The position numbers and the translations under genes are program-made. From Phlyctochytrium arcticum (lineage: Eukaryota; Chytridiomycota; Chytridiomycetes; Chytridiales; Chytridiaceae): a stretch of DNA of 64,000 nucleotides. This document shows positions 39,501 to 45,715 of this stretch, in pieces (position 1 is the stretch's first letter; each line of letters begins with the position of its first letter). The DNA is taken from the NCBI GenBank assembly GCA_025602905.1, contig JAHLKI010000026.1, forward strand, positions 351,810 through 415,809, in the 5' to 3' direction. The notes beneath the pieces are model-generated. The model saw only the letters and a program-made list of their open reading frames with translations. It made no database searches and was not told where the DNA came from.

Positions 39501-41581
39501 TCAATACTAGTACATATTCTGCCGATCAAACTGCAGTGAACAATCGCGTCACTCCAATTGAGACACGGATTGGGCAATTAAAAGCATTATCGAATATCGA
39601 TATATTGGACTTGTCAACTTCATTAGTAACTGGTATTCTCCCAATCAGTAAGGTGAATACTTCGACACTTCAACCTTTGATCACCTCGGGAAATGCAGCA
39701 TCAATCAAGACAACTTTGGGATTATCCAGTACTGCATCCAGCGGTAATGTTGATTGGGGGAATGTCACAGGTAAGCCAGTATTCGGTTCGTTGTCCTTGA
39801 AGAATTCTATCGACCTTTCAACAACCGAGGTGACCGGTATTCTCCCAATTAGTAAAATTGATACTTCTGAACTTCAACCTTTAATAGCAGATTATAACAA
39901 AGACGAGATTAGACAAACTCTAGGCATCGAATGGGATACGCTTGTCGGTCGGCCTACTCTTGGTTCACTTGCTTTAAAAAATAGTATCGACCTTTCAACA
40001 ACCGAGGTAACTGGTATTATCCCAATCAGTAAGGTAAATACTTCGACACTTCAGCCTTTGATTACAACTGATAATTCTGATGATATAAAATTTACTTTAG
40101 GTATTGAATGGGATACATTGGCAGGTAAACCGACACTCGGTTCATTAGCCTTGAAGAATAATGTAGACTTGTCAACTTCAGAATCGATTGGACAACTGAA
40201 CTTTTCAAGAATATCAAACGTTCCGAATTATGTTATGACTTCAGACTACAATACTCGTCTTGCACCAATTGAAACAAAACTGACTGGTTACGATACTTCC
40301 TTTACTTCAAAACTCTTGACTTTGAATCTTGGGACAGGGAATCAACCTAATGCGTTGGTTATTAACGCGTCGTTGTCTGCTGTTTCGGGTAACAGTATTC
40401 TTCTTATGAATAATGCATCATCAAGCACGCAATGGGGTCTGTATCATGCCGGTTCTGCTGGTACTGGAGGCTTGCCGAATGGTTCATTAGGATTTTACAA
40501 TTTTACTCTGGCGTCTCATATTCTCCAGTTACGATCCGACGGTCAGATTGCTATCAATACTGCAACAGACTCTACAAGTACAACATCTGGTGCTTTTACT
40601 ATAGCTGGTGGGGCTGGAATAGCAAAGAAATTATATGTAGGTACAGATATTTTTGTCGCAGGGACTTCACTGACAACATCTCTTGGTAGCAAACAACCGC
40701 TTCATGCGAATCTTACAAGTTTGTCTGGTGCAACACCAACGCTACCAAGTTTGACAACGACTGGAGACATTACGATTAATGGGACGTATCTGAAGATTCC
40801 GAATACAGGTTTTAGCCAAATTAACTTGGGCAACATGTATATAAATTGTACACCTGTACATGAAAGAGGGGATCTGCATTTCTTTGACACCCCTACGAAC
40901 CACCGCTTCATTGGCTGGTATTCCAATACGTTGACTTTATCCTTAGGCCCAATCGGTGGTGCCGGGTTGATCCATAGCCAATCTCAGGTCGACTTCGGGT
41001 TTAATTCAGTAACCCAAAATGTCATACAAGCAAATCTCGTGGGTAATACTCTCAAAGTCAAAAATCGACATGCTAGTGGTTACTCCACTATTCAATTCGA
41101 GAACAACAATGCTACTGTCTCCGGTTACATAGGTGTGGGTAATACGTCAACGGCGGCTCCATACCAAAATATGATGTACATCAAAGCAGATTCGGGATTA
41201 TATCTTGATGGTCAGGGTTTGTTGACTCGACCTGTTGTTGTGAACATATGGGATAACGCAGGGACCGGTCAAACGGGTATTCCAAGTGGTTTCTCCAAGG
41301 CTTTTACAACGACACGAACGACGCAAACGTATATGGGGAGTATCGCCTTGTATGCAAACTCGGATAATTACGGTATAGATGTCTCTCTTAGAATTGATGG
41401 TAATGTTGTCAAAACTATGTATTTGTTCTGGAGATATACAGGTCAGATTTTGCGATTCCCACTGTCATTCATTACTACAGGGCTTTCTATTGGTGCACAC
41501 ACCTTCACTTTGACATGGACAGGTAGTAATTTGGGCTTTGACGGGAATTCTCGCATCGACTTGCAGATGCTCGAATATTAA
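36521..41581 (+). CDS. Giant fiber / adhesin with adenovirus-like shaft
   Basis: 1,686 aa from ATG 36521. Residues about 30-300 hold shaft-like units alternating short beta strands with turns (LDIDDGKLTARI, LQIDDGKLKAR), like the adenovirus triple beta-spiral. Around 595-660 is a Gly-rich hydrophobic segment (GGLAGGLAGLGGILGGAG..., then GGFFSLFGRKRERKED). The C-terminal half has three to four ~59-aa repeats (DLSTTEVTGILPISKVNTS...LGSLALKN) and a duplicated ~100-aa block (SSTQWGLYHAGS...FTLASHILQLR); ATSTTTGAMRIHGGLGVAKK is typical of phage and giant-virus fibers. Ends in a compact head (FTLTWTGSNLGF). Likely a trimeric receptor-binding protein at the capsid vertices. Its stop overlaps the stop of the next, opposing gene. 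Confidence 0.8.
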   Translation: MSGLNSRSANGLRNLNSTIISDSFISGELKGDEYSSINVAKLSNTNGEMKVNSVSSQSPLSTSLSKGEATTSLNIDPHRLNITEDNLLTTIDPSYEVPLSCEENDSNNGRSIALLIDEETLFVNQDNQLQARKQDPPELNSPLFYNDDDQIELRYASHFNDDEGILDLDGSIFKKGLSLKIAEPFSFNSLNSHRLTLNIDDDTLDIDDGKLTARIPERMSFIEPLDEVDNVVRLNIDEDSLQIDDGKLKARKQDATTLLKGAGAISVYKDPLESLDSALVKLQVDHENFQQTGNKLAFRSTGIGEIPYDSGISGLNRTSDFTYSETLNELNVGHVNLQPNLNPSDYEAVTAEYVKGVYQGSGAVVIRDQVVELNTDASLAVDTNFNLGVNASPLVDNSTIRVNSQGKIASGLLFQQANGLGINGNDVFLDLQTSGNLEYDGSVLTDTRTFSNGLHENSSHEVSLDLSVSGALEMNSTKTNITENLTASNGITRIGNEFKGSYSAGNNISISGSTISCTYQPEAEQPYVGGNGISVVGKTISNTLNILSGSGIIVTGGPGGPYTISSIDTLTQEKAEDSPTEETTEGSEGRVLQNNGGDIIQVTGGLAGGLAGLGGILGGAGVVGTASSAIGAIGGAGGLLGGAAATGGFFSLFGRKRERKEDTNGDPILDSDGNIDLEPGANVVIVTMPDNTGCDATRLLFDKPPPCSWLGITSEYKQQAVNLEILREYDSEVIQSNTLSLVSQLVNPITDLIDTQQALLESLDTNLNINYQTKISDTNKIPYSLVSGTPDLSVYLNRSTDLSNINANIATKVNQSVYDTDKTSLNNRFVPIETKLSGYDNLVTSKQFTLNVGAGNQPNSIIVNAPSTATAGNGILLMNNAASSTQWGLYHAGSTGTQNLSNGSIGFYNFTLASHILQLRPDGQVSVTTVTDATSTTTGAMRIHGGLGVAKKVWANAIQSVDATFTGNVTVIEPTLNTNPATKLYVDTGLGLKVNTSTYSADQTAVNNRVTPIETRIGQLKALSNIDILDLSTSLVTGILPISKVNTSTLQPLITSGNAASIKTTLGLSSTASSGNVDWGNVTGKPVFGSLSLKNSIDLSTTEVTGILPISKIDTSELQPLIADYNKDEIRQTLGIEWDTLVGRPTLGSLALKNSIDLSTTEVTGIIPISKVNTSTLQPLITTDNSDDIKFTLGIEWDTLAGKPTLGSLALKNNVDLSTSESIGQLNFSRISNVPNYVMTSDYNTRLAPIETKLTGYDTSFTSKLLTLNLGTGNQPNALVINASLSAVSGNSILLMNNASSSTQWGLYHAGSAGTGGLPNGSLGFYNFTLASHILQLRSDGQIAINTATDSTSTTSGAFTIAGGAGIAKKLYVGTDIFVAGTSLTTSLGSKQPLHANLTSLSGATPTLPSLTTTGDITINGTYLKIPNTGFSQINLGNMYINCTPVHERGDLHFFDTPTNHRFIGWYSNTLTLSLGPIGGAGLIHSQSQVDFGFNSVTQNVIQANLVGNTLKVKNRHASGYSTIQFENNNATVSGYIGVGNTSTAAPYQNMMYIKADSGLYLDGQGLLTRPVVVNIWDNAGTGQTGIPSGFSKAFTTTRTTQTYMGSIALYANSDNYGIDVSLRIDGNVVKTMYLFWRYTGQILRFPLSFITTGLSIGAHTFTLTWTGSNLGFDGNSRIDLQMLEY

Positions 41582-41916
41582 TCATATTCCAACTCGAGCA
41601 ACTCAATTGAAGTGTCTTTGTTGCAACCCAATGCAACACATTTTTCACAAATATTCAAGTATCCTGATTCCAGGAATTCACGTCTAAGTTTTTTATTATT
41701 ACGGGGAGTCAGTACGCTTGATATTGAAATAATCTTTTCGAACAATTTTCGATTAAGTACATTAATTGGCACGAATATGAAAAAATGTTCGCCTTTGCCT
41801 CTCAAGTTGTATATAATTCTAGACAACTGATCTTCATTAAAAATGACCATTCTACAAATAAGAATCTCCACGCCGGATTCTGAAACGACTCTAAGTTTAT
41901 TTTTTCTCATGACCAA
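41578..41916 (-). CDS. Conserved small PLV protein paired with the fiber gene (inner copy)
   Basis: 112 aa. Homologous to 6663-6995 of the outer element: a strand-rich first half (FFIFVPINVLNR), then KLRREFLESGYLNIC and a terminal ELLELEYD. It is tail-to-tail with the fiber, the two stop codons sharing bases in TTAA. Preservation of this pair in two divergent elements points to a fiber-related function. No known family. Confidence 0.6.
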   Translation of the reverse strand: MVMRKNKLRVVSESGVEILICRMVIFNEDQLSRIIYNLRGKGEHFFIFVPINVLNRKLFEKIISISSVLTPRNNKKLRREFLESGYLNICEKCVALGCNKDTSIELLELEYD

Positions 41917-41956
41917 GAATACCTTAAAGATAGAAAAAAGCTTATTTGTTTTGCGT

Positions 41957-42355
41957 CTACGATTCTGGTTTTTTCATAATATCGATTAGATCACTCTTCG
42001 TGATCGGCTTAGTATAGAACAGGTCCGCTCCGGCTGCGAGGGCCTTGTGTTTCAAATTCGAATCAGAGCTGAATGCGATGATCTTCACCCCTTCAGAGAC
42101 CATGTTATCTTTTTCTGCCTGCCTAATCCACGCTATTAGGTTCAGCCCTTCCGCTTTATAAGTGAATATTGGATCCTGAATACGTTCATTGAGTAACATA
42201 TCAGTAAAGACATAAGTTATATCATCGTAATTATCATTGAATACGTCGAAAAGCATCATGGTAGATGATAGCAAGACTTGTTCTTGAGTAATGCTATTAA
42301 TCATTTTCTTCATAAGTTTCCTAGTGAAATTATTGTCGTCAATTACGAGGATCAT
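41957..42355 (-). CDS. Stand-alone CheY-like response-regulator receiver protein
   Basis: 132 aa, exactly one receiver domain. ILVIDDNNFTRKLMKKMI carries the acidic pair D6/D7, YVFTDMLL carries the phospho-acceptor D52, IIAFSSDS supplies the Ser/Thr position, and FYTKPITKSDL the invariant Lys116 with the KP turn. All residues needed for phosphorylation are present. There is no output domain and no histidine kinase in the element, so it would be fed by a host hybrid kinase. Host fungi use such phosphorelays for osmotic and cell-cycle control; a viral decoy or regulator is inferred. Confidence 0.85.
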   Translation of the reverse strand: MILVIDDNNFTRKLMKKMINSITQEQVLLSSTMMLFDVFNDNYDDITYVFTDMLLNERIQDPIFTYKAEGLNLIAWIRQAEKDNMVSEGVKIIAFSSDSNLKHKALAAGADLFYTKPITKSDLIDIMKKPES

Positions 42356-42666
42356 TTACATGGTATGTTTTACTATTAGAGGCGAAAAGAAACGTGGACA
42401 GTCATGTACAGAAAAAAATAATATTGGAAAGTAAAGAATGTTGCAACTGGACACTAATAATATCTCACAGTGTATCTCAAAGAAAAAAGAGTTCTTTGAC
42501 TTATAACTACATGATTGTTCGAGTCGACGAGTTGACGGAATACATAATATTCTGTTCTTGTTCTTCTTCCAGTCAAAGGAGAGGAATAAGTTCGAATAGC
42601 TAAAGAATCAATAAAGAATCACGGAAAGAATAGTGGTGAGTCGTATCCGTATCGAGATGATAGGGG
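42356..42666. other. Intergenic DNA between the response regulator and the right TIR
   Basis: AT-rich; contains several AAAGAATCA words (also beside the left TIR at 19525-19585 in inverted form, TGATTCTTTA), which look like a decaying continuation of the inverted repeat. A short plus-strand ORF here has no support. Confidence 0.4.
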
Positions 42667-43057
42667 TAGATCCTGAAAAGTGTCCCGGGCGGGATATTTC
42701 ATTCCCGTTGCGTTTTGATGCGGTGAGGGTCATCTAATCACGTTTTCCACACACTTCATCATATTCAGCAATTTGAAAAAAGGAAATTTTTCCATAAACG
42801 TAAAGTACACTTAAACGTTTATTACGTTTGTGGTATTTTTTCCTTTTTTGCTAAAAGTGTAGCGACAAGTAGCGACAAGTGGCGACATGTAGCATGGGAC
42901 CTCGGGGCGAATAAGCGGCAATGAAGGAGCAAGAGAGTCTTTCCGATCCATAGAAAGAAAAGGTATAGATACAATCACGAGTATATAAAGCGACGGTCCT
43001 GCCTCAGATATCCTCAGTTAGAATCAAGTTAGCGCCAAATAGCATCAAAGAGCATCA

Positions 43058-43396
43058 ATGGATTACCTGGAGAAGAAGATGGAACGTCTGATAGACTTGG
43101 ATCAATCGGAAGAGTTTCAGAAAGCAACCAAGTTGATAAAGGAACATAGTGATTTACTTGCGACAATCAAGAAGACAATGAAGCTGCGGAATATAACAAG
43201 CCATCAAATCAAGCGAGGGACAATTTTGAAGAAGCTAAAGTTCAAGATCTTGACATCCCGCCGCGTGGACGTGACGAATATGCCAGAGGAAGTCAGAGAG
43301 TTGTATCTGACGACGAACGAAGTGTGGGTTCGGAATATCGATATAATAGAGACGGCGGATGACGTCATAGAGTCAGAAGTGATACAGATAGATTAG
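43058..43396 (+). CDS. 112-aa protein encoded in the right TIR
   Basis: Identical to 18769-19107. GAGTATATAAAGCG at 42980-42993 is a TATA box about 65-75 bases upstream of the ATG. Transcribed outward. The identity of the two copies argues for recent insertion or gene conversion between the repeats. Confidence 0.65.
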   Translation: MDYLEKKMERLIDLDQSEEFQKATKLIKEHSDLLATIKKTMKLRNITSHQIKRGTILKKLKFKILTSRRVDVTNMPEEVRELYLTTNEVWVRNIDIIETADDVIESEVIQID

Positions 43397-43588
43397 TGTG
43401 AGATTCAAGGCAAGATGGGCGGTTGCCCTCGGATTTGACTCGATCTTGGATCTGGTCAGGATCTGGTCAAAGTTCTATTAATAGGATAGATCTGTATTAT
43501 GTAACCATATAACTATGTATCTATACTATTAGCTCGGGCGGCATCTTAAGCGCTTGACCAGGTCAAATCTATATAGGAACCCAGTCAC

Positions 43589-43651
43589 TGCTACGGTGCA
43601 TATGACCCTAATTCCCTCTTAGAGGGAATTAGGGTCATATGCACCGTAGCA
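43589..43651. repeat. 63-bp perfect terminal palindrome (right tip)
   Basis: Arms 43589-43619 and 43621-43651 around one central base, the same sequence as the left tip. It ends CCGTAGCA at the junction with the outer element. Confidence 0.93.
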
Positions 43652-43656
43652 GTAAC
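43652..43656. repeat. Target-site duplication GTAAC (right)
   Basis: Direct repeat of 18509-18513, immediately after the right tip. Confidence 0.9.
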
Positions 43657-43684
43657 TCTCCAGAGGCTTCGGAGGCTTCGGCGA
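43657..43684. repeat. Short dispersed CCTCCGGAGGCT-type repeat (in gene)
   Basis: TCTCCAGAGGCTTCGGAGG then CTTCGGCGAC, in frame in the interrupted gene (EASEASG), directly beside the inner-element insertion site. Confidence 0.55.
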
Positions 43685-44483
43685 CTTTAGCCTTTCGCGT
43701 GTACTTTCTTTTCTGACGAGGAGGTTCATTGGCATCTTTTTTCTTGATGTTATACTTCCTTTTCTGCTTTGGTGCCTCGATAGCAAGTAAGGGTTCCTGT
43801 TGTTCCGGAAAAAGAGAACGAGGAACAGCAAGTGGAGCGATGGAAGGGTCTAATTCAACGGGACGATATCCTTGCACGTACGGTGTAAGTCGTTGACAAA
43901 TCTCTCCGGAAATCTCTGGACAGAATCGATTAAGTTGCGCAAACTCTTCTGAACCCATGAAGCGCACGAATTGTTCGGCGGGAATCCGCTGGCGTTGCAC
44001 CGAGAAATCCAAGTTTCGGGAAGCGTCAATAACATTAGCGGAAATTCGACTTATAATTTCATCCAACGATTTGAAGAAATGCACGAATTCAGGTAACATA
44101 TCGATATACTCGCTTTCGGTATATGGAAATTTTTCGGAATCGGTTGCGTCTACGAGCGACATACGATTTAGTCCAGAACCACTTAAAATGCCATGGCATC
44201 CGAGTTTCGGAGATTGAGGAAACGGGTTTTGCGAGAAGATGCTTTGGGGCCAGCCATTGTTACAAGCAAAGAGGAATTTCGGTCAATATGAAGGGGGGAG
44301 GAGAGAGGTTGACCACCTCGCTTTTATAGAAGGAGGGTTATAAGGCAAGAATATGGAATTTTGGCCCCTGTGTAACATCAGGTGGCACCTTTGCGTAACC
44401 TTTACCGTAACAGGATGAACCAATCAACGAGCAGAACCAATCAGAATTATTCTTTTCTTCTCAAGGTAAGAGTTATAATAACT

Positions 44484-45518
44484 ATGAACGTGGATGCTAA
44501 ACTTAAAGATTTATACTACGAACCAGAAACCGGATTCGTGTCTGCCCACCGACTCTTCCAGATTGCTAAAGAGAGAGGACTTTCCGTTAAATTGAAAGAT
44601 GTGCAAAGATTTGTGGGAAAGCAGCAGGTGGCACAGTTACATACTCAACCGCGAAAGGAAAAGGACTTTCTCCATATTGTAAGTCCGGCCTTGGATGGTA
44701 TTTGGCAAGCGGACTTGATAGACTTACCGACAGTAGCCAAAAGTAACAATGGGTATCGGTATATTCTAACGATTGTGGATGTCTATAGTCGATTTGCTTT
44801 TTGCATTAGTTTAAAGAACAAGACTGGAAAAGCCGTCGCCACAGCGTTTGAAGAACTTTTCAAAAAAGGTCGGATTCCCAAAAATCTTACCACGGATGCG
44901 GGACCCGAGTTTCTTAACGTTGAGATGAAGAAGGTGTTGAATAAGTACAATGTCAATCAGTTCTCGGCACAGGCAGGAGACCATAATCGTTTAGGAATTA
45001 TTGAACGTTTTAATCGTACCTTGAAAACATATCTTGCCCGGTTTTTCACCGCAACAAATCAAAAAGGTTATGTTAATTCCTTACCCCTTTTTGTTAAAAA
45101 TTACAACAATCAAGTTCACAGTACAATTGACAGAAAACCGGCAAATGTCAAGAATGGAGATATCCCGGACAGTATGGAACAAAGTGACAGCGCGCTAGAC
45201 AGATTCGAGTGTTTGCAAATAGGTGATATTGTGCGAGTTCAACTAGAACGAAATGTTTTTTCCAAGGGATATATTCCACGGTACAGTAAAGAGACATACA
45301 TAATTGGCAGAATCACTGGCTATGCTTTTGAACTATACTCCCTCACTGGAGAATTGCAAAAGAAAACATACAAGCCTTATCAGTTACTCAAAGTACAATT
45401 TATTGAAAGAACCCCAGCAGGGGCAAAAGAAATTGCTACTCTACGTGCTGCAGATGTGGTTTTTGCCCCTGCAAAACGAACTACTATTCCGAATCGCCGA
45501 TATGCTGACGGTGCTTGA
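44484..45518 (+). CDS. DDE (rve) integrase, outer element
   Basis: 344 aa from ATG 44484. The rve core shows WQADLIDL (first Asp), ILTIVDVYSRFAF, TTDAGPEF (second Asp) and GIIERFNRTLK (Glu, 35 residues between the second Asp and the Glu, the classic DD35E). An N-terminal HTH-like part and a C-terminal SH3-like segment (LQIGDIVRVQLE, YSKETYIIGRITG) complete the retroviral-type architecture. Unlike the inner integrase there is no chromodomain. Its frame is intact. It lies upstream of the polymerase gene in the same direction. Confidence 0.92.
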   Translation: MNVDAKLKDLYYEPETGFVSAHRLFQIAKERGLSVKLKDVQRFVGKQQVAQLHTQPRKEKDFLHIVSPALDGIWQADLIDLPTVAKSNNGYRYILTIVDVYSRFAFCISLKNKTGKAVATAFEELFKKGRIPKNLTTDAGPEFLNVEMKKVLNKYNVNQFSAQAGDHNRLGIIERFNRTLKTYLARFFTATNQKGYVNSLPLFVKNYNNQVHSTIDRKPANVKNGDIPDSMEQSDSALDRFECLQIGDIVRVQLERNVFSKGYIPRYSKETYIIGRITGYAFELYSLTGELQKKTYKPYQLLKVQFIERTPAGAKEIATLRAADVVFAPAKRTTIPNRRYADGA

Positions 45519-45537
45519 ATGCAACCAATTCTTCCAA

Positions 45538-45568
45538 CCCTCCGAAGGCTCCGGAGGCTATGGAGGTT
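45538..45568. repeat. Short dispersed CCTCCGGAGGCT-type repeat (3' of integrase)
   Basis: CCCTCCGAAGGCTCCGGAGG then CTATGGAGG, just after the integrase stop. Same CTATGGAGG end as the copy inside the polymerase gene. Confidence 0.6.
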
Positions 45569-45715
45569 ATCACGGATTTGGGCTGTTACGTAAGATTATT
45601 CATGACCCGTAAGAATTTTCTCACACATCGTAATCGTCTGTGTACGCTGCGGGTAAAAATAATACTATATAACAAGGTAACTTGTACAAAGGATAAACCT
45701 TGTGCAATTACAACG

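Larger units (their letters stand above)
18514..43651. mobile_element. Inner Polinton-like viral element, 25,138 bp, apparently intact
   Basis: The element begins TGCTACGG and ends CCGTAGCA, the TG...CA form used by retroviral-type integrases, is flanked by the 5-bp duplication GTAAC and has 985-bp inverted repeats. It carries a capsid set (MCP, minor capsid protein, ATPase, fiber), a chromodomain integrase, a primase-polymerase/SF3 helicase, DNA methyltransferases, a probable tyrosine recombinase and a response regulator. Nearly all genes are open. The apparent identity of the two inverted repeats implies recent insertion. No DNA polymerase gene was found, unlike the outer element and classical Polintons. 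Confidence 0.92.
42667..43651. repeat. Right terminal inverted repeat of the inner element (985 bp)
   Basis: Reverse complement of 18514-19498. It contains the second copy of the 112-aa gene and ends with the 63-bp palindrome. Confidence 0.92.
43652..44162 (-). pseudogene. Outer-element basic-tailed protein gene, interrupted near its 3' end by the inner element
   Basis: ATG 44162. About 170 of the original 187 codons remain here; the rest is at 18456-18513. The N-terminal 110 residues are helical and acidic, followed by two AT-hook-like basic motifs (KQKRKYNIKKK and RQKRKYTRKAK) and AEASEASGE, encoded by the short dispersed repeat. The current frame runs six codons into the TIR before a stop, so a nearly full-length protein could still be made, lacking its acidic tail. 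Probably a DNA-binding or virion core protein. No homologue seen in the inner element. Confidence 0.7.

Noticed and set aside
42394..42603. 69-aa plus-strand ORF before the right TIR
   Set aside because: Low-complexity, no homologue at the equivalent place, and no promoter or motif support.
18514..43651. LTR retrotransposon with long terminal repeats
   Set aside because: The terminal repeats are inverted, not direct, there is no reverse transcriptase, and the gene content is viral capsid and DNA replication.
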